From positions 1,674,001-1,738,000 of the forward strand of contig NZ_JAQTHU010000001.1 in assembly GCF_029433255.1 (NCBI RefSeq): a stretch of DNA of 64,000 nucleotides, given 5' to 3'. The notes under the pieces were generated by a model that did not search any database, was not told the DNA's origin, and was given only the letters and a program-made list of their open reading frames with translations. Positions 28,765-38,525 of the stretch are shown in pieces; position 1 is the stretch's first letter; each line of letters starts with the position of its first letter. The position numbers and the translations under genes are program-made. The DNA comes from Lactobacillus sp. ESL0791. GTDB lineage: Bacteria > Bacillota > Bacilli > Lactobacillales > Lactobacillaceae.

Positions 28765-29922
28765 TTACTTCTTAGCTTTCTGATAGGCCGCAGCAATTTC
28801 ATTGGCCAATTCTTGGTCATTCTTTAGACCTGTCGTGGCAACAATTACCTGGTTAAGGTCATCATCTTGCAGCATCTTTTGCAATTTCTGACTCTCGCTG
28901 TCGCCCGGCTCATCAAACAAGTAAATCCTGCCGACAGTTTCAACCAAAGCGCTATAATCAAGGCCGCGTTCCTTCAGCTCCCTAATCGGCCGGATGAACC
29001 GTTCATCATAACCTAGCTTGCGGATTGGCGTTCTGCCCACCCGGGCAACGTCATCCGAAATATACGGATTCTGAAATCTGTGCAGAATCTTTTCGTGGTA
29101 ATCTTCCAGGCTCTTTTCGGTAAAAATTTCATGCCACTTGCTGAAAAGAAGTGCCCGCGTTTCACCCAAAACCTTTTTAACCTGCGTCAAAACCTGCGGA
29201 TCCTTAATCGCATCCCCAATTGTTTCGTAACCCAGGCTCTTGCCGGTGTAGGCCACCGTGGCGTGCCCGGTATTGACAGAAAACAATTTTCTTTCAATAT
29301 ACGGTTCCAAATCTTCTGCATAGTCAACGCCTTTAAGCGTGATCGCTTGATTTTTCATCTGGCTCTTGTCAATGACCCATTCCTTGAAATCTTCAACCGA
29401 AACAAAGAGCGGATCATCATGATGCTGAATCGGCACAATCCGGTCAACAGCGGCATTCGGGAAGCCAATATACTGGTCAACTTTAGGTTTGATGTCCTCA
29501 TCTAAATGACTGTAGACATCTTCCTTTAAGTGCTGCGAGCCGCCAATCATGTTCTCACACGCAATCACATCCAGTGGCTGTGTATTACCGGCCTTAATTC
29601 GCGCGGTCAAGCCTTGAGCAATCAGCGGGGCAATTATTGGTAAAATTTTCGGGCCGATCGCGGTTGTGATCATGTCGGTTGTTTTAATCGCGTCAATCAC
29701 CTTTTCCGGCTCCTTGCCGTTATTAATCCCGTCAACGTTCGTCACGTGGATCCGCTTCTTGCCCGGCGCCGCTAACTCAATCTCATATTCACCGCGCTTA
29801 TTCAGCTCGCCAATAATGGTTTCATTGACATCAACGAAGTCAACACCGAAACCGCTATCATTCAACGTTTCGCCAATAAAGCCGCGGCCAATATTTCCGG
29901 CACCAAAATGTACTGCTCTCAT
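28765..29922 (-). CDS. mtlD: Mannitol-1-phosphate 5-dehydrogenase
   Basis: MtlD oxidises mannitol 1-phosphate to fructose 6-phosphate with NAD. The 385-residue protein has the N-terminal [12 protein letters not shown] dinucleotide loop, [13 protein letters not shown] VPIQHH, and the [13 protein letters not shown] segment with catalytic Lys/His context of the polyol dehydrogenase family. It is the last gene of the mtl operon, one base after mtlF. Confidence 0.96.
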   Translation of the reverse strand: MRAVHFGAGNIGRGFIGETLNDSGFGVDFVDVNETIIGELNKRGEYEIELAAPGKKRIHVTNVDGINNGKEPEKVIDAIKTTDMITTAIGPKILPIIAPLIAQGLTARIKAGNTQPLDVIACENMIGGSQHLKEDVYSHLDEDIKPKVDQYIGFPNAAVDRIVPIQHHDDPLFVSVEDFKEWVIDKSQMKNQAITLKGVDYAEDLEPYIERKLFSVNTGHATVAYTGKSLGYETIGDAIKDPQVLTQVKKVLGETRALLFSKWHEIFTEKSLEDYHEKILHRFQNPYISDDVARVGRTPIRKLGYDERFIRPIRELKERGLDYSALVETVGRIYLFDEPGDSESQKLQKMLQDDDLNQVIVATTGLKNDQELANEIAAAYQKAKK

Positions 29923-29923
29923 T

Positions 29924-30370
29924 CTATTTTCCTATCTCCTGCAATAAATCAACAATTTCTTCTGGTGTTTTAGCATCAGCAATTTTGGCAACATTAGCAA
30001 CATTGCTGCAGAACAATGCGATTTGCGACAAAATATTTAAATGTTCATTATCTTTACCGGCAATCCCAAAGACAACCGTAACCAACTGCTCCTGATCTTC
30101 ATCGGGTTTACTAAAGTCAACCCCCATCGGAATTTGTACGATGGAAATTCCTGTTTCTTTGATATACTTTTTACCCTCATCGGTTCCGTGCGGAATTGCA
30201 ATGAAGTTACCCATATAGGTTGACACATCATTGTTACGCGCAATCATGGAATCAATGTACTCCGGCGCAACGCAGCCGCCATCAACCAGCAGTTGACCCG
30301 CAATTCTAATTGCCTGATCTCTAGTTGGCACTTCTTGGTCAAGCTTAATCATGTTTGTCTTTAATTTCAT
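29924..30370 (-). CDS. mtlF: PTS mannitol EIIA
   Basis: The 148-residue EIIA(Mtl/Fru) phosphocarrier has the active His in [11 protein letters not shown] near residue 61. It supplies the phosphate for MtlA, which lacks this domain. It lies 14 nt after mtlA and 1 nt before mtlD. Confidence 0.95.
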   Translation of the reverse strand: MKLKTNMIKLDQEVPTRDQAIRIAGQLLVDGGCVAPEYIDSMIARNNDVSTYMGNFIAIPHGTDEGKKYIKETGISIVQIPMGVDFSKPDEDQEQLVTVVFGIAGKDNEHLNILSQIALFCSNVANVAKIADAKTPEEIVDLLQEIGK

Positions 30371-30384
30371 TAAACTATGTCCTT

Positions 30385-32172
30385 TTAGTTAAGTTTTGCA
30401 ACGATTTCATCCAGTTCTTTGCCTTGGAGTAAATCATCTTCAACAATAACCTGAATTTTGCTGTAGCGTAATTTCAAATTCCGTTCAGCCTCAGGTGTAA
30501 CAATTACCAAATGACTTGGATCATCATCGATATCTTCAATTCTAACTGCTTTAACAGGAACGGTCTTTCCTGCTTCTTTCATTTTATCAGCAAACAGACT
30601 TGTTGCCATTGTGGAAGTCCCAACATGCTGGTCATGGCGAATAAAGTTAACTTCTTTAACCTTAGAAAAATCCACTTTATCTAAAGCATTGGTTTCGTTT
30701 GCGGCTTCAGCAGCTTTCTTAGTATCGTTATCATTAACCTGGCTCAAAGCCGTGAAATTAGCAACGATTTCATCATATTTTGGACTACTTAAAAAGTTGT
30801 CGACTGAAATATGCAAAGCACTAGGAGTCTTTTGTAATGACCGGTCAGCCAGCTGATCCTGAGTGATAACTAATAACCCAGCATCATCTTTCAGATTTCT
30901 GATGGCCATGTTGGTCACATCAATATTAATATTTGCTTTCTTAAATTTGTCACGGAGAAGTGACGCACCCATGGCGGAAGAACCCATTCCAGCATCACAG
31001 GCAAAAATAACTTTCTTAACATCAGCATAAGATGCAACTGAATTAACAGCTTCTGTCGATGAAGGCATTGCCTCACCTTTAGATTCTGCCTTCATTGCCT
31101 GCATCTGCTGTTGCTTAGTAGCCAGGTCATCGTCTGTACTCTTGTCATTCTTCAAAATAATTGCCGAAATAACAAATGAAACAATTGCAGCACCGAGCAC
31201 ACCAACAATATTGCCAAAGTAACTGCCTTTAGCGGAAACAATTAACATCGCAATAATTGAGCCAGGCGAAGCTGCAGCCTTCAAACCGCCGCCGAGGACT
31301 GAAAACAGGAATGTTCCCGTTACACCGCCGGCCATTGCAGCTAAGATCAGAATTGGCTTCATTAAAATATATGGGAAGTAAATTTCGTGAATCCCACCAA
31401 AGAATTCAATGATTGCAGCACCAGGTGCAGAACTCTTGGAACTGCCCTTGCCAAACAACATAAAGGCCAGCAAAATTCCTAAGCCTGGACCGGGGTTTGA
31501 TTCCATCATGAACAAAACCGACTTACCGGCTTGTGCAGCTTGCTGAATTCCTAGAGGTACCAAGATTCCGTTGCCGATTGCATTGTTTAAAAACAATACT
31601 TTAGCCGGTTCAATAATAATGTTGGCTAGCGGCAGCATGTGAACCCGGATAATGGCATCAACTGCGCTGCTGGCCCAGCGGCTGCCTGTTACCATGATTG
31701 GATTAACGATAAAGTAGGCAAAAATTGCCAACATCAGACCCAAAATACCAAGTGAGAAGTTGTCGTAAATCATTTCAAAACCAGATTTAATCTTGTGTTG
31801 GAACAGATTATCGACTTTTTTCATCAACCACGCACCTAGCGGCCCCATAATCATGGCACCTAAGAACATTGGCTGATCACTACCAACAATTACCCCGATC
31901 GTGGCAATCGCACCAATTACGGCACCACGCTCTTCGTCGACCATTTTACCACCGGTATAACCAATCAGTAGCGGCAGCAGATAATTAAGCATCGGCTTAC
32001 TCAAATTATTAATTTGCGGGTTAGGGAACCAGCCGTTAGGCGTCATAAAAATGGCGGCAGTCAATCCCCAGGCAATAATCGCACCAATGTTGGGCATGAT
32101 CATCCCGGACAAAAATGTACCAAATTTTTGAATCTTCACCTTTACTGAAGATCCTGTATTTTCTTGAGACAT
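30385..32172 (-). CDS. mtlA: PTS mannitol transporter EIICB
   Basis: The 595-residue membrane protein imports mannitol as mannitol 1-phosphate. The EIIC domain fills about residues 1-345 (NIGAIIAWG, FGGIHEIYFPY with the GGIHE motif). The EIIB domain (about 385-480) has the phospho-Cys in IFACDAGMGSSA. A second EIIB-like stretch (about 500-595) lacks the Cys. The ATG at 32172 with GGAGGAG is preferred to the longer frame. Its promoter region has a possible MtlR site and a cre-like site. Confidence 0.95.
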   Translation of the reverse strand: MSQENTGSSVKVKIQKFGTFLSGMIMPNIGAIIAWGLTAAIFMTPNGWFPNPQINNLSKPMLNYLLPLLIGYTGGKMVDEERGAVIGAIATIGVIVGSDQPMFLGAMIMGPLGAWLMKKVDNLFQHKIKSGFEMIYDNFSLGILGLMLAIFAYFIVNPIMVTGSRWASSAVDAIIRVHMLPLANIIIEPAKVLFLNNAIGNGILVPLGIQQAAQAGKSVLFMMESNPGPGLGILLAFMLFGKGSSKSSAPGAAIIEFFGGIHEIYFPYILMKPILILAAMAGGVTGTFLFSVLGGGLKAAASPGSIIAMLIVSAKGSYFGNIVGVLGAAIVSFVISAIILKNDKSTDDDLATKQQQMQAMKAESKGEAMPSSTEAVNSVASYADVKKVIFACDAGMGSSAMGASLLRDKFKKANINIDVTNMAIRNLKDDAGLLVITQDQLADRSLQKTPSALHISVDNFLSSPKYDEIVANFTALSQVNDNDTKKAAEAANETNALDKVDFSKVKEVNFIRHDQHVGTSTMATSLFADKMKEAGKTVPVKAVRIEDIDDDPSHLVIVTPEAERNLKLRYSKIQVIVEDDLLQGKELDEIVAKLN

Positions 32173-32215
32173 CAAATCTCCTCCTTCTTTCATCTGCTTT
32201 AATCATAAGATTAAC

Positions 32216-32229
32216 AGCAATCGCTTTCA
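32216..32229 (-). promoter_or_regulatory. cre-like site upstream of mtlA
   Basis: TGAAAGCGATTGCT on the minus strand matches 12 of 14 cre positions and lies downstream of the -10. Confidence 0.55.
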
Positions 32230-32241
32230 ATGAAATGAAGA

Positions 32242-32270
32242 AGTATAATTGGCACAAATTAGCATGACAG
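32242..32270 (-). promoter_or_regulatory. mtlA promoter with possible MtlR operator
   Basis: A TATACT -10 (32242-32247) has no clear -35. In its place lies TTGGCACA...TGACAG (32249-32270, plus strand). One half fits the TTGNCACA half-site known for MtlR and the other is degenerate, as expected for an activator-dependent promoter. Confidence 0.55.
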
Positions 32271-32285
32271 TTTTTGTTAATTGCT

Positions 32286-34349
32286 TCACTTATCCCTGAA
32301 TTTTTGCAAAATTTCTACCAAGCATTCTTTAGCAACCGCATCCTTAAGCTGCTGCTCGGTACCATGGCTAAACAACGCCAAATTGAAATCATTCATAATA
32401 ATCATGCTACTCACCAGGCTCATAACATCTTGTTCGGCAGAAGATAAATTTTCCGGTCCGAGCATCAGCAAGACACGGCTGACATTAATAAAATTGTGGT
32501 CCATTGCTTCAAGCCGCAGCTGCTTTTGTAAATCAAAAACGCAAAATTGGCAGCGTTTGATCTCCCTATTACTTGTATGAAAAAGGGCAAGATTGCTTCC
32601 GGGAATTCCCACCGGGGCAGCCTTGATCCGCTCATCTATTTTTTGCGCCACGATTCGTTTATCCCGAATGACAGAATCTTCTGTTTTAGCTAAACATAGG
32701 CGAATCAACTCCATTGTCGTCGAAAAATCAGCGGTAATTGTCTCCACCTTGATTCCATTGACCAACTCGTTGCAAAATAACGTATCAATTGTGGCCTGAG
32801 ACAACTGCTCCGTTGCACCCCCACTGGTGGTTGGAAGCAAGCCGCACTTCTTATTTGATTTAGGGGAATAATCTGCTAAATAGTCTTTGATTTTATTAAC
32901 CTGCTCGGCGGGTAAAAGCGGACTTACGAGCTGATAATTAGCCGTAAAATTTTTCAGCTCAATCGTTGATAAAAGCAAATCATATTTTGACAAGTTCAAT
33001 AATGGTAAATCAGAAATTTTACTCAGAGTAATATTCTTAATTTCCGGAACTTCTTGTCTAATCCGGCTGCGCAAGATTGAAGAGACACCGATCCCATTCT
33101 CACAGACAATCAAAACGCTAAACTTATTGACATCATATTTATTTTCATACTCATTGGCAAAATAAAGCAGCAGCAGTTCCATTTCGGAAGAAGAAATTTT
33201 ATACCAGGGAAATTCTTGTTCCCACGCCTCTTTGACTGTCAGGTACAGCTTTTGAAATCTTTTGCGCAGACTGTCCAAAGTTTGAATTTTAACATTTGGT
33301 AACGGCACAACATTGTTTTCCAGTAAACTTAAAATATGACTGGTTAATTTATTGACAAAGCTGGGGTTTGCCTGAAAGTCATAGCCTGTCTTCTGTGAAA
33401 CTCTGCCGACAAAATTCTTAACTTGAAACGAAAGCTTTAATTCATCATCATTATCATAATGCAGCGTCACCCGCTGCTTGACAATTCCTGCTAAGGATTC
33501 AGCCAAGTAAATAATATCCGGTTCTGCGAGTGTTATTTTAGTCTTCTTAGCGAGTTCCGCCGCAAAATCCGCCACCATTTTGTGAAATTGCGGTGTGAGG
33601 GTTAGCGCATCATTTTTCTCTAATGAACAGCCCTTTTTAATCCGCATAACCGTAATGGTAAAGGTTAAAATTATCCTGACCATTTCCTGATCATTTTTTA
33701 TTTTAATTTTGGCAAAAACGGTTTGGTCAAGAACCAGTTTGATTTTTTGGAGCAGTTCTAGCGGTAACAGCGCCAAAAAGAAATCATTGCCCTCTTCAAA
33801 TTGATCATTCAGATACCGAAAGAAATCATAATCATTAATTTCGCTCGCAAGCAGGCTGACCAGCAAGTTACGCCGCAGATTCTCAGCAGCCTGTAAATAA
33901 ATTCCCACACCCTTTTTCTTTTCCAGTTTAACAGAGCTGCCTGTCAAAAACTGCTCAACCAAATTTAAATCATTACTGATTGTTGATTCACTTACACGTA
34001 AATCAAGTGCCAAGTTAAGAATTTTTTGCGGTTCATTACTGAGCAGCAGGCTAATAATCAAAGCTGTTTGCCGCTGACTAACGGACAAAAAAGTCGGAGC
34101 ATTTTGGGCGGCTAAATTTGCAGCGAGTGCGGTGATTGAAGCTGGCTTTCCTTGAAGAGAATAAACCCGCTTCTTCTTAACAATTTTTAAGTCCTTTTTC
34201 TCTAATAATGCCTGCAAATTTTCAATTTCACGGTAAAAGGTCCTTTTACTGACTTTTAGTAAACTTGCAAATTCATTGGCATCTAAACCAGTTTTATTTT
34301 GAACTAGGCTTGTAAGAATTATTTGCTGGCGTTGGCTTAATATACTCAT
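32286..34349 (-). CDS. mtlR: Mannitol operon activator MtlR (PRD protein)
   Basis: The 687-residue multidomain PTS-controlled activator has two N-terminal helix-turn-helix domains (about 1-165), two PRDs (about 175-385), an EIIB(Gat)-like domain (about 395-485, VCENGIGVSS with Cys) and a C-terminal EIIA(Mtl)-like domain (about 535-687, PGSNLALFHTS with His). Phosphorylation at these sites by HPr, EIIA or EIIB would set activity. It stands just upstream of mtlA on the same strand. The ATG at 34349 is favoured by the GGAAAA spacing. Confidence 0.93.
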   Translation of the reverse strand: MSILSQRQQIILTSLVQNKTGLDANEFASLLKVSKRTFYREIENLQALLEKKDLKIVKKKRVYSLQGKPASITALAANLAAQNAPTFLSVSQRQTALIISLLLSNEPQKILNLALDLRVSESTISNDLNLVEQFLTGSSVKLEKKKGVGIYLQAAENLRRNLLVSLLASEINDYDFFRYLNDQFEEGNDFFLALLPLELLQKIKLVLDQTVFAKIKIKNDQEMVRIILTFTITVMRIKKGCSLEKNDALTLTPQFHKMVADFAAELAKKTKITLAEPDIIYLAESLAGIVKQRVTLHYDNDDELKLSFQVKNFVGRVSQKTGYDFQANPSFVNKLTSHILSLLENNVVPLPNVKIQTLDSLRKRFQKLYLTVKEAWEQEFPWYKISSSEMELLLLYFANEYENKYDVNKFSVLIVCENGIGVSSILRSRIRQEVPEIKNITLSKISDLPLLNLSKYDLLLSTIELKNFTANYQLVSPLLPAEQVNKIKDYLADYSPKSNKKCGLLPTTSGGATEQLSQATIDTLFCNELVNGIKVETITADFSTTMELIRLCLAKTEDSVIRDKRIVAQKIDERIKAAPVGIPGSNLALFHTSNREIKRCQFCVFDLQKQLRLEAMDHNFINVSRVLLMLGPENLSSAEQDVMSLVSSMIIMNDFNLALFSHGTEQQLKDAVAKECLVEILQKFRDK

Positions 34350-34442
34350 AAACATTTTCCAATATACATATACGTTTTATCATACCATGCTTATTGTACT
34401 ACTTTTCCTCGGTTTATTATCTAGAATCTACTTAATCCACGC

Positions 34443-34473
34443 AAATAAGGACTCAAAGCCAGTCCTTATTTTT
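34443..34473. terminator. Terminator after the aldose-1-epimerase-like gene
   Basis: AATAAGGACT pairs with AGTCCTTATT around a 7-nt loop. The stronger T run is on the plus strand, yet the only gene needing it is on the minus strand. Nothing else was assigned in 34350-34588. Confidence 0.6.
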
Positions 34474-34588
34474 ACCTATCTTTAATCCTTCACTTTATTG
34501 ACCATAATTATGCAAGAATTTGCACCTGATACCTCAACCAATACTACAAGCACTTCATAGAACATTTTTAATAATTTCTACGCACAAT

Positions 34589-35488
34589 CTAACTAAAAGT
34601 CAACGTGTATCGGTGTGTCTGCGCCTTCAACGGTTCCAGACAGTTGACAAACGGTTTACGGCTAAAATCGCCGTAAGCGGCAGCTGGATCCGCCAGTCCC
34701 CAGCATGGTTCGACCGAAACAAAATCGCCATAATTTGGATAAGAAGACCAGAAGTCCATCAAGGGCGTGTTGAACATTGTCACTGCCACCGAATGCGGCA
34801 GCGACTTATGCCTTATTGTAAAAGTTTCCTGCGGCTGAACTAAATTCATAATAATTGCTTCGTTCTTGAACAATTCATGCGAAAGTCTGAAGCTGGTCTT
34901 GGAGTTAGCAATTTTGCGTGTCTTTGGCAACAGCAGTGAATCTGAATTTAAAAAATATTGCTGCCTGTTACCACCCTCTGCCTGCGTGAATTCCAGGTAA
35001 TAATCAGTAAAAACAGTCTCCCTTAAGAAAGGAACATTAAAACCGGGATGCCCGCCAATTGAATAAAAGAGTTTGGCACCGGTCGAAGTGTTGGTAACAC
35101 AATAATTTATTTGCAGGGAATTTTTGTTGAGTGTGTAACTTACCTCTAACCGAAAAGCAAAGGGATAAATTTTGCGCGAATTTTGGTTAGCCGTAAGCTG
35201 CAAAGTAATCTTTTTTGGACTAGCATCGACTACAGTGAAATAGCTGTCTCGAGCAAAGCCATGCTGCATCATTTGATAGGTATGCTTTTGATAAGAAAAC
35301 TGGTTGTTTCTCAGCTTGCCAACAATGGGAAAAAGAATTGGAAAAGTTCTCTTCCATGAATATTCATTTCCCTGCCACAAATATTCCACCTGAAGCGCCT
35401 TATTAAAAATACTTTTAACTTCCGCTCCTTTTGAATGGACGGTAATTTTTAATAAATCATTTTCTAAAACAAACTGTTTATCATCCAT
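34589..35488 (-). CDS. Aldose 1-epimerase family protein (LacX-like)
   Basis: The 299-residue galactose-mutarotase-fold protein has FPIVGKLRNN near 53, MQHGFARDS near 74 (His) and GGHPGFNVPF near 160 (His). Its form matches the LacX/YihR-like branch, which may act on hexose or hexose 6-phosphate anomers. ATG at 35488 with GAGGG is preferred to the GTG at 35497. It follows the flavin-type protein gene. Confidence 0.85.
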   Translation of the reverse strand: MDDKQFVLENDLLKITVHSKGAEVKSIFNKALQVEYLWQGNEYSWKRTFPILFPIVGKLRNNQFSYQKHTYQMMQHGFARDSYFTVVDASPKKITLQLTANQNSRKIYPFAFRLEVSYTLNKNSLQINYCVTNTSTGAKLFYSIGGHPGFNVPFLRETVFTDYYLEFTQAEGGNRQQYFLNSDSLLLPKTRKIANSKTSFRLSHELFKNEAIIMNLVQPQETFTIRHKSLPHSVAVTMFNTPLMDFWSSYPNYGDFVSVEPCWGLADPAAAYGDFSRKPFVNCLEPLKAQTHRYTLTFS

Positions 35489-35520
35489 TTTTTTCACCCT
35501 CTTTCAGTTCACTCAAGTAG

Positions 35521-36045
35521 TTACATCTTGGGTCTAAAATGATGTTTTGCACTTAAATTCTGAACCGTGAATTTCAATATTTTCACATAGGATAAATCAT
35601 GGTCTGCGTATTCATTTTCTTGAAAAATTTCATGTGCCTCATGCTTAATCAAAAGACTTAATCCATGGGCTTTTTCCCTAGGATCATCCACTTCTTCTGC
35701 CAAGGCGGTTCCGACAACCGACTCATAATTTGTCGTGAAATTATAATCATGCTCTTTTTGTGGTCGCCAAAGATTAGCGTCTGCTTCAAGATTAAAGCCT
35801 ACGTGCGGATCTTCGCGAATCAAATTCAATTTTCTTCCTGCGGGAGCACCATGAATATAAAATCGTAATACATTATCCACATACTCATAACCATAATCAG
35901 TTGTCACAACATAAGGATAAAGACTCCTCTTATCCTTAAGACCCCAGTGAATATAACGTGCAGCCTCGATTATCTTTAAAATTTCTTCCGTATCTAATAT
36001 CTGATCCTTGGTGCGCCTCATCGGAAATTCTTGTTTAAATGCCAT
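35521..36045 (-). CDS. Pyridoxamine 5'-phosphate oxidase-like (NimA-type) flavin-binding protein
   Basis: The 174-residue split-barrel protein begins with FPMRRTKDQILD, and continues with YPYVVTTDY and LRFYIHGAPAGRKLNLIRED, the pattern of NimA/PNPOx-like proteins that bind FMN or haem. The start was moved to ATG 36045 because of AAAGG spacing. It lies between the M24 and epimerase-like genes on the same strand. Substrate unknown. Confidence 0.82.
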   Translation of the reverse strand: MAFKQEFPMRRTKDQILDTEEILKIIEAARYIHWGLKDKRSLYPYVVTTDYGYEYVDNVLRFYIHGAPAGRKLNLIREDPHVGFNLEADANLWRPQKEHDYNFTTNYESVVGTALAEEVDDPREKAHGLSLLIKHEAHEIFQENEYADHDLSYVKILKFTVQNLSAKHHFRPKM

Positions 36046-36110
36046 TTTTTTACCTTTCATTATCTTATTTATTCAAATCTGCCAGAGAATTACTGCTGAC
36101 AGCGGCTAGC

Positions 36111-37493
36111 CTAATCTTTTCTAAATGCCATTTTATGGTTTAACAAGTAAGGCCGGTAATAAGCGACAATATCGTTTAGCGGCAAAACCTCGTCTGCAAT
36201 CTTAATATGTAATTCTTCCCGGATAAATTTTTGCCGGCGGCACATCCGCTTCCAAGTGGTTGGGTAGTAATCAGCAAGCTCAGCCCGTAATTGCTTGTCC
36301 GCAATTGCCACGCCATCTTCACAGCCGGTACCGCCATAACCAGCAATTGAAGGAATAATATCAACCTGTAACATTTGTCCACTTTTAATTCTAGCAGCCG
36401 AACCAGGATAAAATGGTGAAGACAACCATTCTTCGTCCGCAACGAAATGCCCAGGATTTAATTTCCAGTGGTAATCTTTTTTAGGAATTGCACTTTCAAT
36501 TGCATCGTAAATGTCATTAGCTTTGTTACCAATTCTCATATTTTCCAGCCAAGTAACTACTGCCCCATAATACGGTGCGGCCAGTTTCGAAACGTAGTCT
36601 TGCTGACTAGCCGGCAAATCAGTTTGATCGGTTGCAACATACGCTGCGCGGCTGGATAATCCGCCTTTGTAACCAACTGAGGTGGAAAATGGTTCCCCTA
36701 ACTGAACTGCTTTATTTTCGGGGTAAAAATTGCCATCCGTAAATCGTTCCCCAGCAGCGCAGATTGTGAAGACATTGTTAGGCTGCCCGTCAAGCGCCAG
36801 GTTATTTGCCAGTTCCGTTTCTGTTTTTCCTGGGGCCACCGCATTGATTGTCCTTAATACGCCAATTCCGGCTAATGTTGCACCATACTCATAATGAGCA
36901 ATTTCGTTAGCATTATTAATGGTACGGAGGCCAGACACGGCTGAAATTAACATGTCGGTGCCATTAACTATATTTGCCGGATTTTCACTAATCTTTTTGA
37001 GCGCATCAACCAGATAATACGGCACATCATATAAATGGGTGTTGTCTTCACAGGTAGACGTAAAGTTCTTCCAGCCAATCAGTGCTATGCGAGCAGTTGT
37101 CTCAATTTGTGCTTGCCGAAATACATTTTCTAACGGCGCCTCATCTTTCATCGGCTGATTAGGCAATGAAAAGAACGGAACATGAATTAATTCTGCCTGA
37201 ATTCTTGCATGTTCAACCATTTTGGTATTTTCGTTGCCCAGTAAAAGAAAAGCCTTGCCTGTTTTGTGAATGACTAGCATTGCTTCTTCAAACCGGGGAA
37301 CAAAACCGGTGAAGTATTCGAAGTTCGCACCGTGCTCACGGTCAGCATAAATAACCACCGTGTCCAAATTCCTTTTTTTCATTTGCTGCAGCAGCTTTTC
37401 TTTCCGCTGTGTCATAGTTTCTTCTGTCAGTTTTACCGGAACTGCATCTTCTGTCAATTTTGGCATTGGGATTTGTGTTAAATTGATTTTCAT
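36111..37493 (-). CDS. M24 (creatinase/prolidase-like) protein without the metal Asp ligands
   Basis: The 460-residue protein has an N-terminal creatinase-like domain (about 25-185; DTVVIYADREHGANFEYFTGF) and a pita-bread domain (about 190-420). The metal-site Asp pair is missing: FSTSVGYKGGLSS has Ser/Thr where DxG and SD are expected, and the IEP Glu is Asp (QVDIIP). GHF and CEDGVAI remain. It is therefore unlikely to be a metallopeptidase and could be a creatinase-type hydrolase or a binding protein. It lies under a DeoR-type repeat array and a cre-like site. Confidence 0.82.
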   Translation of the reverse strand: MKINLTQIPMPKLTEDAVPVKLTEETMTQRKEKLLQQMKKRNLDTVVIYADREHGANFEYFTGFVPRFEEAMLVIHKTGKAFLLLGNENTKMVEHARIQAELIHVPFFSLPNQPMKDEAPLENVFRQAQIETTARIALIGWKNFTSTCEDNTHLYDVPYYLVDALKKISENPANIVNGTDMLISAVSGLRTINNANEIAHYEYGATLAGIGVLRTINAVAPGKTETELANNLALDGQPNNVFTICAAGERFTDGNFYPENKAVQLGEPFSTSVGYKGGLSSRAAYVATDQTDLPASQQDYVSKLAAPYYGAVVTWLENMRIGNKANDIYDAIESAIPKKDYHWKLNPGHFVADEEWLSSPFYPGSAARIKSGQMLQVDIIPSIAGYGGTGCEDGVAIADKQLRAELADYYPTTWKRMCRRQKFIREELHIKIADEVLPLNDIVAYYRPYLLNHKMAFRKD

Positions 37494-37551
37494 AACTAAA
37501 TTTATGCACCTCTGTTTACATTTCTACTAGTTTTATTTCTTTTCATAACAA

Positions 37552-37580
37552 ATAATAACATTGTATCGCTTACATTGCAA
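37552..37580 (-). promoter_or_regulatory. Promoter of the M24 gene with a cre-like spacer
   Basis: TTGCAA (37575-37580), 17 bp, TATTAT (37552-37557) on the minus strand. TGTATCGCTTACA at 37562-37574 resembles a cre shortened by one base. Confidence 0.6.
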
Positions 37581-37635
37581 CATAAATTAACAAAAAAATT
37601 ATATTAAAACCTAAAATAACATAAATTAACATAAA
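37579..37635. repeat. 10-bp-phased AACATAAA repeats (DeoR operator array)
   Basis: AACATAAA occurs at 37579, 37618 and 37628, with variants AACAAAAA at 37589 and AACCTAAA at 37608. All starts are about 10 bp or a multiple apart. The same AACATAAA recurs at 38674 upstream of the DeoR gene. Confidence 0.65.
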
Positions 37636-37705
37636 ATTGTTAAAAAAATGATTTGCAAGTAATAGTCATGAAATTTTAAAATAAAGTTTTTGAAATTTGC
37701 CGCAA

Positions 37706-37734
37706 ACAAAAAGCATATTGCTGCTAATATGCTT
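37706..37734 (-). terminator. Terminator of the DeoR gene
   Basis: AAGCATATT pairs with AATATGCTT around 6 nt, then TTTTTG on the minus strand. Confidence 0.78.
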
Positions 37735-37760
37735 AATCAATTATTGCTGCATGTATCTTG

Positions 37761-38525
37761 TTAGACTGTAATAATGCTTGGCGAATTTATTTGCAATTTT
37801 TCCGAAAAAAAAGTCGCCATTTCCTGATAATCGGTGATAATGTGCTCAAAATTTGTGGCGTTACTAAATCCATGCAACAGTTTTTTCCCGACTTTACTGT
37901 GATCAAAGACCAAACTAGCTGATTTAGTATGCTCAACCACCATTTTTTTGGTCAACGCATCATCTGCCGAATGAACGCTGATTGTGCCATCTTGAGCAAC
38001 CCCATCTGTTCCCATAAAGCAGTAATCAAAGTACAAGTTAGTAATATATTCTGTTGCTTCAATTCCTAAGAAACCATCCGACATGGAACGGTATTTTCCC
38101 GGAATGACATGCAAATCGAGATCCTTAACCTTGGCAAAATAATTAACGACCGATAATGAGTTGGTATAAAAAGTGCAGTCCTTTTTCGCTAACAATTCCA
38201 AAGAAACAGCCAAAGCGGTAGTGCCTGCTCCAATAAAGATCGAACTGCCATCTGCAACATTCTGGACAGCAGCTTTGGCGATCCGCTGTTTCTCGTTAAC
38301 AAATAGATCTTGTTTAACGACAATCGGGTATTCCAAGACATTGCTGTCCTTATACATTGCACCGCCGTGAAACGGTTCGGCAATACCAAGAGCTTCCAGT
38401 TTTTTCAGATCTCTGCCAATCGTCATTTTGGAAACGCCGAATTTTTTCACTAATTCATTTGTAGAAATGCTGCCTTTGATTCTTAAAATTTCTGCAATAT
38501 ACTTCTGCCGCTGCTTTTGATTCAC
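37761..38525 (-). CDS. DeoR-family repressor
   Basis: The 254-residue regulator has an N-terminal HTH (about 1-57; STNELVKKFGVSKMTIGRDL) and a DeoRC sensor domain (about 75-230; IFIGAGTTALAV, GFLGIEATEY). It starts with GTG behind AGAGGTT. It is upstream of and co-directional with the M24-PNPOx-epimerase genes, and a shared AACATAAA repeat suggests it controls them and itself. The effector is probably a phosphosugar by family precedent. Confidence 0.9.
   Translation of the reverse strand: MNQKQRQKYIAEILRIKGSISTNELVKKFGVSKMTIGRDLKKLEALGIAEPFHGGAMYKDSNVLEYPIVVKQDLFVNEKQRIAKAAVQNVADGSSIFIGAGTTALAVSLELLAKKDCTFYTNSLSVVNYFAKVKDLDLHVIPGKYRSMSDGFLGIEATEYITNLYFDYCFMGTDGVAQDGTISVHSADDALTKKMVVEHTKSASLVFDHSKVGKKLLHGFSNATNFEHIITDYQEMATFFSEKLQINSPSIITV

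Noticed and set aside
30385..32172. MtlA as a frameshifted EIICBA fusion
   Set aside because: The C-terminal stretch lacks an EIIA His, and a complete mtlF follows, so the EIICB form is normal.
37579..37635. CRISPR-like array
   Set aside because: Units are only 8 bp with 2-bp spacing and no cas genes nearby; they fit an operator array instead.
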